DNA of 64,000 nucleotides from CAZOLI01 sp964580675 (GTDB lineage Bacteria > Planctomycetota > MHYJ01 > CAYXQY01), in NCBI GenBank assembly GCA_964580675.1, contig CAZOLI010000007.1, positions 1 through 64,000 of the forward strand. Reading direction: 5' to 3'. Numbering within the stretch: position 1 is the stretch's first letter; every line of letters begins with the position of its first letter. A model generated the notes under the pieces. It was not told the origin of the DNA and did no database searches. It saw nothing but the letters and a program-made list of their open reading frames with translations. Both the position numbers and the translations under genes were made by a program. Positions 33,561-41,501 of the stretch are shown in pieces.

Positions 33561-35147
33561 ATGAACACGCAGAAAGAATCCGTACCGTTCCCATCACGGT
33601 TCTTCCCGAAATTTTTCCGGGACTGGACACAGGGAAAGAACAACGCAACGAAATTCCTCCCGGCGAAGCCCCCCGGTGAGGGGATCGGTTCCCGGTCCTC
33701 CCCCGAGGAACCTCCGGAACCGCCCGCGTCATTTTACCGTGACTGGCGAGGGTACCTGGAGGAACACAACGCCTCCTCTTCCGCACTCAAAAACTTAGAT
33801 AAATTAAAGGAACAGGAGGCCGGAGTGGTGGTGACCGGACAGCAACCCGGTCTTTTTGGAGGACCTCTTTATACGTTCTACAAAGCAGCGACGGCATGCG
33901 CCGTTGCGTCCCGGCTCCGGGAAAACGACGTACCGGCCGTTCCCCTGTTCTGGAACCACTCGGGGGACCACGACCTCTCGGAAATTGACCGGGTCTCCGT
34001 CCTGGACGCGAAAAATCAAGTGCGAACGATTTCCCTCAACCTTCCCCAGAGCGACCCGCTCGAAATTGGTTCCTTACACATTCCACGCCGTGTGGAACGA
34101 GCTCTGGAAGATCTTCAGGAACACCTCCGGGACACGGAATTTGCCCCGGACCTTTTATCACGACTTCGATCAACCCGGGATTTCCGCCCGGCGGGATGGT
34201 TTTCGAAACTACTCCTGGACGTGTTCGAACAGGAGGGCCTGCTGCTTTTTGAACCGTCCATTGGCCGGCCACACTGGGCCCCCGTTATTGAAAACCATCT
34301 TTCAAACTGGCAACGTGACCGAGACCTCCTGCAGGAATCGGGAGAACAACTGGCCGAAAACGGATACCGTCCTCCTCTTGACGTCCCGGACCGTCCCGAC
34401 CTGTTCGTTCTGGAAGACGGGAAACGAAAACCGGTTCGTCCCGACGCCGATTCGGACCTGGGGTACTGGCTGGACCGGCTCTCCTCAGAACCGGAGAATT
34501 TTTCGCCCGGAGTCGCCCTCCGCGTAATTGTGCAGGATTCATTTTTCCCCGTCCTCTCAAAAGTGGGCGGCCCCGGCGAAATCTCGTATTTCTCTCAGGT
34601 CCATCCCCTATACGAAGAATACAACCAGGTCCCGCCGCCGGTGGTTCCCCGACTGTCCATGACGATTCTTGAACAGAAAATTCAAAAAGTCATCGAAAAA
34701 TTTCAGATCGATTCATCCGATCTCTTCTCGGTCCCGGATCGCGGGGAAGATTTACTGCAATCCATAATTCCCGAAGACGTTGAGGACCTCATCGATGAAT
34801 CCCGGACCGCTATTAATAACGTCCTGTCGGACCTGAGAGAACAAACCGTTTCCGTCAACAGCAACCTGGACAGACCCATGACGAAAACGGAGGAACAAAT
34901 ACGGAATGCCCTTTCACGGTACCAGGACCGTGTGGCATCGCTTTTTCGAAAGGAAGAGGGACTCGGCGAAGATCAGCTCAACAAGCTTGAAAACAACCTG
35001 TTTCCGAACGAAAAACCCCAGGAACGTGTCCTGAGTCCATGGCATTACTGTGCCCTGTACGGCCCGGACTTCCTGGAGGAAATAAAAAAATTGGCCGAAC
35101 AAACACTGGACGACCCCTTCTCCCACATCCTGCTTCGCATTTCCTGA
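33561..35147 (+). CDS. bshC: Bacillithiol biosynthesis cysteine-adding enzyme
   Basis: Adds cysteine to GlcN-malate in the last step of bacillithiol synthesis. 528 residues, the family length. Motifs: 'VVVTGQQPGLFGGPLYTFYK', 'VPLFWNHSGDHDLSEIDRVS', 'PRLSMTILEQKIQKVIEKF', and the C-terminal 'PQERVLSPWHYCALYGPDFL'. The presence of BshC implies that bacillithiol is the low-molecular-weight thiol, as in Firmicutes, Deinococcus and Bacteroidetes. bshA and bshB are not in the window. Stands alone with about 200 bp on each side. Confidence 0.92.
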   Translation: MNTQKESVPFPSRFFPKFFRDWTQGKNNATKFLPAKPPGEGIGSRSSPEEPPEPPASFYRDWRGYLEEHNASSSALKNLDKLKEQEAGVVVTGQQPGLFGGPLYTFYKAATACAVASRLRENDVPAVPLFWNHSGDHDLSEIDRVSVLDAKNQVRTISLNLPQSDPLEIGSLHIPRRVERALEDLQEHLRDTEFAPDLLSRLRSTRDFRPAGWFSKLLLDVFEQEGLLLFEPSIGRPHWAPVIENHLSNWQRDRDLLQESGEQLAENGYRPPLDVPDRPDLFVLEDGKRKPVRPDADSDLGYWLDRLSSEPENFSPGVALRVIVQDSFFPVLSKVGGPGEISYFSQVHPLYEEYNQVPPPVVPRLSMTILEQKIQKVIEKFQIDSSDLFSVPDRGEDLLQSIIPEDVEDLIDESRTAINNVLSDLREQTVSVNSNLDRPMTKTEEQIRNALSRYQDRVASLFRKEEGLGEDQLNKLENNLFPNEKPQERVLSPWHYCALYGPDFLEEIKKLAEQTLDDPFSHILLRIS

Positions 35148-35206
35148 CCGGGAATTCTTCCGAATTTGTCGAACCGGTCGGCGGGAGGTCCCTCTACCAT
35201 TTCCAT

Positions 35207-35235
35207 TTAACTACGGCTCTTGTTTTCTATACAAT
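35207..35235 (+). promoter_or_regulatory. Promoter of rsmB
   Basis: TTAACT (35207-35212), 17-bp spacer, TACAAT (35230-35235). Leader of about 113 nt. Confidence 0.5.
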
Positions 35236-35354
35236 TTGGATGCTTCGTTTTTGCGGTGAATCCCGGTTCCCCGGACACCGCCGTCATGAATGGAGTAGTG
35301 GCGTCCAGATCATAATTTCTTTTCCAGAACAATTACACACAGAGAAACCATTCG

Positions 35355-36758
35355 ATGGCTTCGTATAGACTTCACGCGGTCAATCTGCTCAAAAAGTTCT
35401 TTTCCGGTGACATCTCCCGTATTGCACAGGAACGAAACCGGCTGTTTCGAAACGGGAAAGTGGAAGAACAGAACCACACACGATTTAACTCACTGATCCA
35501 TGGTGTCGTCCGCCGGTTCAGAAGTCTGGACTCGGTAATAGCGACATTTTCGGATTACCCGCTTCAGGATCTGGAACCGGATGTGCAGGAATTCCTTCGG
35601 ACATCTCTTTTCGAAATTCTGTTCTTCGACGCTGTACCGGATCCGGTCGCCGTCAATGAGGCGGTGGACCAGGCCCGCAGACACACCGGATCGGGCCCGG
35701 CAAATTTCATCAACGCAGTGCTCCGGGAGGCGATGCGAAACCTGACGGAAGAGTACTGGGAATTCCCGGACGATCTAAACCGGAAGGGCATTGAACACCT
35801 GTTTCCGGTGCGTGACGGGCGATGTCGGGAATTTCAGTCTCGCATTTTTCCATCACCCGGCGAAAACAATGATTCCTTTCACAAATATCTTTCCCGGGCG
35901 TTTAACCTTCCGGAGTGGGTCTGCCGGACATGGCGGGAGGCTTACGGCCGGGAAAAAGCGCTTCGAACGGCGCGGTATCAGGCCGAGGAACCCCCTATGT
36001 TTCTACGCCGGGTGACGAAGAACATTTCCGCCGAAGACTTCGAGGCCTCCCTGGAGGAGGCCGGACTGAACTGGATCCGGATAAAGGAGGGCCCGTATTA
36101 CCGGCTGGAGAACAACAGGCCCCCGGAAAGCATCCCGGGTTTTGAAGAGGGCTACTTCTTTGTGCAGGATCCCGGGACCGGATTGTTTGCTGAACGGTTC
36201 TCCCCGGATCAATCCGGCGTCCACCTTGACCTGTGCTCGGCCCCCGGGGGAAAACTTCTTCAGAGCCTGGACCAAAATGAAGAAGACACCCTTTACGTCG
36301 GCCTCGACCGGGACCGTCGACGCCTAAAAAACGTCGGCGAAAACCTCAAACGTCTGGGGTTTCCCGCTCATCTGTCGGCTGGTGATGGGACACAACCCCC
36401 TTTCCGTGAGGAAACCGCCGACGTGGTTGTGCTGGATGTGCCCTGCTCGAACACCGCCGTTCTCGGAAGGCGGGTGGAGGCCCGGTATCACCTCGAGAGC
36501 GGTTTAAACGAAGACCTCACCCGAATTCAGAAGAACCTCCTCCGCTCCGGACTGCGACTCCTCCGTCCGGGAGGTACCCTTCTGTACCTTAGCTGCAGTC
36601 TTCTTCCGGAGGAAAACGAACAACTTATTGGTTCCACACTGTCGGGGAAACAGAATGTTCGGTTAAAGGAACCAGAACTATCATTTCCGGACGGCACCGT
36701 TCCATCCGGAGGTTTTGGCGCAGAGATCTCCAGGACGGAAACGGAAACATCCGATTAA
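35355..36758 (+). CDS. rsmB: 16S rRNA m5C967 methyltransferase RsmB
   Basis: 467 residues. N-terminal NusB-like helical domain ('HAVNLLKKFFSGD', 'SLFEILFFDAVPDPVAVNEA', 'FINAVLREAMRNL') followed by a Rossmann methyltransferase: SAM motif 'HLDLCSAPGGKLLQ', motif IV 'VVVLDVPCSNTAVLGRR', and catalytic motif VI 'TLLYLSCSLLPEENE' with both conserved Pro-Cys and Ser-Cys cysteines. Together these fit RsmB (Sun/Fmu). Acts on 16S rRNA during ribosome assembly. Ribosome site is not evident. Confidence 0.93.
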   Translation: MASYRLHAVNLLKKFFSGDISRIAQERNRLFRNGKVEEQNHTRFNSLIHGVVRRFRSLDSVIATFSDYPLQDLEPDVQEFLRTSLFEILFFDAVPDPVAVNEAVDQARRHTGSGPANFINAVLREAMRNLTEEYWEFPDDLNRKGIEHLFPVRDGRCREFQSRIFPSPGENNDSFHKYLSRAFNLPEWVCRTWREAYGREKALRTARYQAEEPPMFLRRVTKNISAEDFEASLEEAGLNWIRIKEGPYYRLENNRPPESIPGFEEGYFFVQDPGTGLFAERFSPDQSGVHLDLCSAPGGKLLQSLDQNEEDTLYVGLDRDRRRLKNVGENLKRLGFPAHLSAGDGTQPPFREETADVVVLDVPCSNTAVLGRRVEARYHLESGLNEDLTRIQKNLLRSGLRLLRPGGTLLYLSCSLLPEENEQLIGSTLSGKQNVRLKEPELSFPDGTVPSGGFGAEISRTETETSD

Positions 36759-36924
36759 TTGAATACCGTTCCAGGAATCCGTTTCCGTCCAACAGGGACC
36801 GATTTTTCACCTTTATTTCATGCCAACAATCTGCTAGCATGACAAATCTTCTCCGGGGCATCTGGGGAAACCCTTCCGGTGAAACATTACGAACAACAAT
36901 CCAGCAATTTCCAGCACCTCAAAC

Positions 36925-37410
36925 ATGAAGTGTCCGTTCTGTAACGAGAACAAAAACCGGGTCATTGACACACGCGACGTGAGCGATGGCATTGCCATCT
37001 GGCGCCGCAGACGATGCAAATCATGCGATGGGCGGTTTACGACCTACGAACGCATCGAAAATAGTCCCCGGAAAATCATCAAAAAGGACAACACCAGAGA
37101 GGATTTCGACCGATCAAAAATCCGTGAAGGTATCGAGCGGGCCTGTGAGAAACGCCCCGTAAAATCCGAAGAAATCCAGGAAATTGTGGACGATATTGAA
37201 CAGCGGGTTTTCGAACGAGACACCCCGGAAATTCCCGCACGGGAAATTGGGGAGATGGTAATGGAACGACTGAAGGAACTGGACGACGTGGCCTATATTC
37301 GTTTTGCGTCCGTCTACAGAGAATTCAAAGACGTATCGGAATTCATGTCGGAACTTCGTTCCATACTACAGGAAGAAAAAAAGAGACAGGAGGTATCCAC
37401 CCGTGAGTAA
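36925..37410 (+). CDS. nrdR: Transcriptional repressor NrdR
   Basis: Represses ribonucleotide reductase genes according to ATP/dATP binding. 161 residues: N-terminal zinc ribbon 'MKCPFCNENKNRVIDTRDV' with the second pair 'CKSCDGRFTTYERIE', then an ATP cone ('IKKDNTREDFDRSKIREGIE', 'YIRFASVYREFKDVSEF'). First gene of an operon with the response regulator and rsgA. I see no NrdR box in the window. Confidence 0.96.
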   Translation: MKCPFCNENKNRVIDTRDVSDGIAIWRRRRCKSCDGRFTTYERIENSPRKIIKKDNTREDFDRSKIREGIERACEKRPVKSEEIQEIVDDIEQRVFERDTPEIPAREIGEMVMERLKELDDVAYIRFASVYREFKDVSEFMSELRSILQEEKKRQEVSTRE

Positions 37411-37819
37411 CGACAGCAGAACCGTTCTGGTTGTCGAAGACGACAAACCGTTTCGGCAGTTAATTGAACGCTGGCTCGAGGAACATGATTTTTCCGTGCT
37501 CACAGCGGTGGATGGAATGCAGGGGATGAAGAAAATAGAAGGAGATCCCGTGGACCTGGTGATCCTGGACATCATCCTTCCCGGCGCGTCCGGTATTACC
37601 TTTCTCAAGGACCTGAACGACCTGCCGGAATCGAACAGACCCGCGGTTGTGGTGGTGTCTGCTCTTGACGAAAAAACGGTGAAAGAACGGATCGGTGACG
37701 CGGAATACGATGAATTTCTCGGCAAACCCTGTGACATGGACGACGTCGAAGACGTCATTCAGAAATTCCTCCCCGTAAACAACGACGAACCCGGATCCTC
37801 TCCCGAACAGAGCCGTTGA
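37403..37819 (+). CDS. Single-domain response regulator (CheY-like)
   Basis: 138 residues from GTG 37403, set by AGGAGG at 37388-37393; it overlaps nrdR by eight bases. Complete receiver residues: acidic 'VVEDD', phospho-acceptor Asp in 'VILDIILPGASG', Ser in 'VVVSALDE', Lys in 'LGKP'. No output domain. Contrast with the pseudo-receiver at 5797-6159. Its position between nrdR and rsgA and the four-base overlap with rsgA (TTGA) make it part of one operon; what kinase it pairs with is unknown. Confidence 0.9.
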   Translation: MSNDSRTVLVVEDDKPFRQLIERWLEEHDFSVLTAVDGMQGMKKIEGDPVDLVILDIILPGASGITFLKDLNDLPESNRPAVVVVSALDEKTVKERIGDAEYDEFLGKPCDMDDVEDVIQKFLPVNNDEPGSSPEQSR

Positions 37820-38775
37820 CTGACACTGGTACGGTTGCCGGAATCGTTACCTGTGTGCATCCCTCCCATTACGAAGTGACGACCGACGGGGGAACCTACC
37901 GCTGTTACCTCCGGGGCCGATTGAAAGAAGACGAACACGAGAGTGAACGAACGGAAGTTCGACCCGCCGCCGCGGGCGATCGCGTGGAGATCTCCATCGC
38001 CGAGGACGAGGAAGGCGCGATTGAGGAAATCAAGGAGAGGCGGAACAAAATAAGCAGACCCGCTCCCGAACAATCACACCGTGAACAGGTCATCGCCGTT
38101 AACGTGGATTGCCTCATCGCGGTGCAGGCCGTTCGACAGCCGGCACTCACCCCCGATCTTCTTGACCAGTGCCTTGCCGCCGGTGAACACTTTGACATAC
38201 CGGAAATCGCCGTGTGCCTGAACAAAATCGACCTTCTGGATCCGGATGAGGATCCCGTCTCCTCCCTTCCGGATTATCCGGATATCGGCTACAGACTCTT
38301 CCAGGTTTCCGCCCGGGAGGAAACGAATATCGAACCCCTTCGGGCGTTTATGAGAAAAAACATATCGGTGCTTGTTGGCCCCTCCGGCGTGGGAAAATCA
38401 AGCCTCCTGAACGTCTTAAACCCCGGGTTAAACCTGGAGACGGGGAAGATTGGGCGGAAGTCAGGCCGGGGGACACACCGGACAACAACGATGCGTCTCC
38501 ATGAAATTGAAGAAGAAACGTACTGTATTGACACCCCCGGCGTGGACATGCTCTCCCTGTGGGAGGCGGACTATGAACAGGTGCCGTTTTATTTTCCGGA
38601 AATCCGTGAAACCGGCAGGAAGTGCCAGTTTAATGATTGCCTTCATCAAAATGAACCCGGCTGTGCCGTTCGTGAGGCAACGGAAGAGCCCGAAGGCGTG
38701 CACCCACAGCGATACAGAAGCTACGTGAAACTCCTCGAGAAGTTGAAGGGGGAACAATCCTACACGGACATGTAA
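37816..38775 (+). CDS. rsgA: Ribosome small-subunit GTPase RsgA
   Basis: Circularly permuted GTPase that checks late 30S assembly. 319 residues: N-terminal OB fold ('GIVTCVHPSHYEVTTDGGTY'), G4 'NKID', then G1 'VGPSGVGKSSLLN', G3 'DTPGVD', and C-terminal zinc knuckle 'CQFNDCLHQNEPGCAV'. Start is TTG at 37816 overlapping the previous stop; the frame begins correctly at the OB fold, so this unusual start is accepted. Confidence 0.94.
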   Translation: MTDTGTVAGIVTCVHPSHYEVTTDGGTYRCYLRGRLKEDEHESERTEVRPAAAGDRVEISIAEDEEGAIEEIKERRNKISRPAPEQSHREQVIAVNVDCLIAVQAVRQPALTPDLLDQCLAAGEHFDIPEIAVCLNKIDLLDPDEDPVSSLPDYPDIGYRLFQVSAREETNIEPLRAFMRKNISVLVGPSGVGKSSLLNVLNPGLNLETGKIGRKSGRGTHRTTTMRLHEIEEETYCIDTPGVDMLSLWEADYEQVPFYFPEIRETGRKCQFNDCLHQNEPGCAVREATEEPEGVHPQRYRSYVKLLEKLKGEQSYTDM

Positions 38776-38801
38776 GACCGCAGTACCGGGGGGAGGGTAT
38801 T

Positions 38802-39740
38802 TCAGCAGTTCTCCCTGGGCCGGCTTCTTCCAATCTCCTCATCGTCGAGTGCGGCGGACCAGGCCCTGTAGGGTTCAGCGTTGGAGGGTACCGGAGAAAA
38901 CTTGATAGGGTTTTCCGAGGGATGAAGAAGGGATGGCGCAATCACTTCGCGGACGGAAACGGGCCCCACTACCGCATTGGTCAGAAGAACGTGATCGGCC
39001 CGCAGGAGATCAGACGAAAACACGGTCTTTTCCCGCAGACCGCTTTCCGGAGTATACTCCAGCATCACCCTCCTGGAAACCCCCGGAAGTACCCCGGAGG
39101 AGATTTTTGGCGTGACCCACCGGCCACGAAGATGAAGGAAAATATTTGTAATAGCCCCCTGAAGCAGCACGCTCTCCTCGTTTACGAAGAAGGGCTCCGC
39201 CAGAGGATCACCGGTTTCGGCCACCACCCGTTCACGGGCAAGGGATTCGCCGAGCCGCGACAGGGTTTTCACGGTCGCCAGTTGCGATCCCGAATTCCCC
39301 ATTGATTGAAACAGGTGACCACGTACGCCTTCCTCCTGCCATTCCCTCGCCCGATCCGGATAGTTGCGGGGAAGCACAAAAAACCGGGTCTTCACCGGCT
39401 CGGACCGGCCTCCTCCTTTTCCGGAACCGGCCGTCAGCAGTAATTTTAAGACCTGTTTCTTTTCCGGCTCTTCAGACGTATCGTCCTCCATTCCGGCTTC
39501 CAGCACATGATCAATGGCCTCTTCGATAGCGTCCGTTCCGGGAAACGGAAGTGACAGTTCCTCACAGTTGTCCCGGAGACGCTCCACGTGAAACTGAAAA
39601 AGCGGGATGTCCTCCTCCCGAACCAGTACCGTTTCGTAAAGACCATCACCAAATTGAAAACCACGGTCCGTGACCGGAACGGTGATCTCCTCAACAGGTT
39701 TCACCGTTCCGTCGGCCCAGCCAACGATTGAATCGGTCAT
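38802..39740 (-). CDS. Class IV aminotransferase / aminodeoxychorismate lyase-like
   Basis: 312 residues of the fold-type IV PLP family: 'VTDRGFQFGDGLYETVLVRE' at the N-terminus, PLP lysine in 'ATVKTLSRLGES', 'LLQGAITNIFLHLRGRWVTP', 'GVLPGVSRR'. The usual Glu of the 'E-x-x-x-S/T-N' motif is Gln. Could be PabC (folate), a branched-chain or a D-amino acid aminotransferase; residues seen do not decide. Follows the TlpA-like gene by 54 bp on the same strand. Confidence 0.85.
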   Translation of the reverse strand: MTDSIVGWADGTVKPVEEITVPVTDRGFQFGDGLYETVLVREEDIPLFQFHVERLRDNCEELSLPFPGTDAIEEAIDHVLEAGMEDDTSEEPEKKQVLKLLLTAGSGKGGGRSEPVKTRFFVLPRNYPDRAREWQEEGVRGHLFQSMGNSGSQLATVKTLSRLGESLARERVVAETGDPLAEPFFVNEESVLLQGAITNIFLHLRGRWVTPKISSGVLPGVSRRVMLEYTPESGLREKTVFSSDLLRADHVLLTNAVVGPVSVREVIAPSLLHPSENPIKFSPVPSNAEPYRAWSAALDDEEIGRSRPRENC

Positions 39741-39794
39741 GGAGCAGTGCGTCCCAAATTCCTGGAAACAAACCCGCGAGGCGGTAATTCAGAA

Positions 39795-41012
39795 TTATTT
39801 TTCTTCGTCTCCTTTGTTGATCATGTTCTTCACGGCATCCACCAGCATGGGTGGACGAAGCACGGTATGCCGCAGGGTTCCCGATCGATCCAGCAGATAA
39901 AAACGGGGAATATTTCGTATTTGAAACTCCTGGACCGTTGATGTTTCCCACTTTTTGCCGTCGTAGATCTGGGGCCAGGAAATGTCTTTCTCCTTCAGCA
40001 AACGGCGAAGGGCCTGTTCATCCGTGTCGAGGGTTACCCCGACAATTCGGAGCCCCCGGTCGGCGTAGGTTTCGTACAGCGATTGCAGTTCATCGAGAAA
40101 TCGGTACGAGGGTTTGCTCCATGACGCCCAGAAAAATAGAAGGACGGCATGATCATCAAACAGGTCTTCGGGAAGAGGGTTTCCCGATAGTGTGGTTCCA
40201 CTCAGGTCCTTTATCTCCCTCCCGACGTGCTTGAGCTGTTGAATCTCACGCCGGGCCGTCTGAAGCAATCGGTCGTCGTCGGCGTTGTCGAGCAATTCCT
40301 GAAACACGTTCCTCGCTTTCTTCCTGTTTCCCCGAAAGGCCTGCAATTGCCCGAGCAAAAATCTGGCACGCATGGCCTCCTGCTTTCGACCGGTGGACAC
40401 GGTCTTTTTTAGCTTATCGTTCATGGCCTCGTACTTTCCTTCCTCTTCATAAGTATAGGCTTCCCGGAGGTGTGTCGCGGTTGCCTCGGGCTGGTCGGGA
40501 TACTGTTTTCGAATTTTCTCAAAAACGGATCGTGACTTTTCGAACTTGTCCTGTTTCAGAAGGACATCGCCCAGACGGAGATAATAAGAAGGACGGTTCG
40601 TAGAGTCCGCGTATTTCACGATGAGCGTTTGAAGCACTTCCTGTGCTTCATCCGGCCTATCGAGCTGGTTCAGGAGAGATGCTTTTTTTGATTGTGCGTC
40701 CTCAGCGGGACCGCTTTCGCCGTGTTTCTGCAAAAAGTCATCCAGCCGGGAAAGGGTCTTCTTCATTTCGTTTTTTCTCTTCTCCCCGGACGGGGCATTC
40801 GAGATCCTGGAACGGTGACGCTGAAGGATCTCCTGCAGTTTTTTTCGGGGAGAGGACTGTTCGTTCGTTCCGGACTCTCCCTGTTCTTTTTCTCCGTTAC
40901 TGTTTTCCCCGTTGTCCGGACCGGAAGAATTCCCTCCAGCCGAAAACAACGGTCCGGAAACAAGAAGACCCGTCGCAAGAAGAAATACAGCAGAGACCAG
41001 TAATCGTTTCAT
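39795..41012 (-). CDS. TPR/TlpA-like protein with Ser-x-x-Ser in place of CxxC
   Basis: 405 residues. Signal peptide (1-24), Gly/Ser/Glu linker, TPR-like helices (about 100-250), then a TlpA/AhpC-type thioredoxin fold: 'GTTLSGNPLPEDLFDDHAVL', 'LLFFWASWSKPSYRFLDEL', 'RIVGVTLDTDEQALRRLLKE', 'IRNIPRFYLLDRSG' with the cis-Pro. The active-site cysteines are Ser299 and Ser302 (codons AGC and TCG), so no disulfide chemistry is possible. Likely periplasmic binding or scaffold role. Confidence 0.85.
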   Translation of the reverse strand: MKRLLVSAVFLLATGLLVSGPLFSAGGNSSGPDNGENSNGEKEQGESGTNEQSSPRKKLQEILQRHRSRISNAPSGEKRKNEMKKTLSRLDDFLQKHGESGPAEDAQSKKASLLNQLDRPDEAQEVLQTLIVKYADSTNRPSYYLRLGDVLLKQDKFEKSRSVFEKIRKQYPDQPEATATHLREAYTYEEEGKYEAMNDKLKKTVSTGRKQEAMRARFLLGQLQAFRGNRKKARNVFQELLDNADDDRLLQTARREIQQLKHVGREIKDLSGTTLSGNPLPEDLFDDHAVLLFFWASWSKPSYRFLDELQSLYETYADRGLRIVGVTLDTDEQALRRLLKEKDISWPQIYDGKKWETSTVQEFQIRNIPRFYLLDRSGTLRHTVLRPPMLVDAVKNMINKGDEEK

Positions 41013-41501
41013 TATCGGACGTTGAATTAAGGGTCAATTTCTTTTTGCGTATTCACGTCGTTCGGCCCGTTCCCGTTCATGTTGCCGTTCGGGGAATCAT
41101 TCCGGATGACGAATTAAAAACGGTCCGAATGGGGTTTTTATACCAAAAGAACCCGGAGAGAACAACCTGAGTTTCCGGAACACAACGGAGGAATGATGCC
41201 GGCAAAAAATGTTGAAATAAAATGTTCAGGAGTTATAATTAATAAGTTGGAGTACTTCTATCCGAATATCAGTACAGGAGGGGGAAGAATCGTCTGCACC
41301 GGGAGGATCAGGGGTGATAGCGGTGGTTTTTGTTTGCGCAACGTGCCTGTTCGCGGTGAACGTTCCACCTTGACCCGATTTTATCCCGCGAAATCCGTCA
41401 AAAACAGAACTGGACGTCGGGTGTTCGTGTGTCCTGTTGAACCGACAAAACCGCGGTTGTTCCGATGAAACCGCGATTCGGATGAGGCCTTTTCAGTAAA
41501 T
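41013..41501 (+). other. Region upstream of dnaG with long leader
   Basis: No gene. The minus-strand TlpA-like gene and dnaG diverge here. Besides the promoter at 41212-41239 it contains a dyad GTACT/AGTAC (41252-41275 region) and a perfect 7-bp hairpin CGCGGTT/AACCGCG (41452-41475) close to the dnaG start. Confidence 0.5.
41212..41239 (+). promoter_or_regulatory. Promoter of dnaG-rpoD
   Basis: TTGAAA (41212-41217), 16-bp spacer, perfect TATAAT (41234-41239). Predicted start near 41246; the leader to the ATG of dnaG is about 256 nt. Confidence 0.7.
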
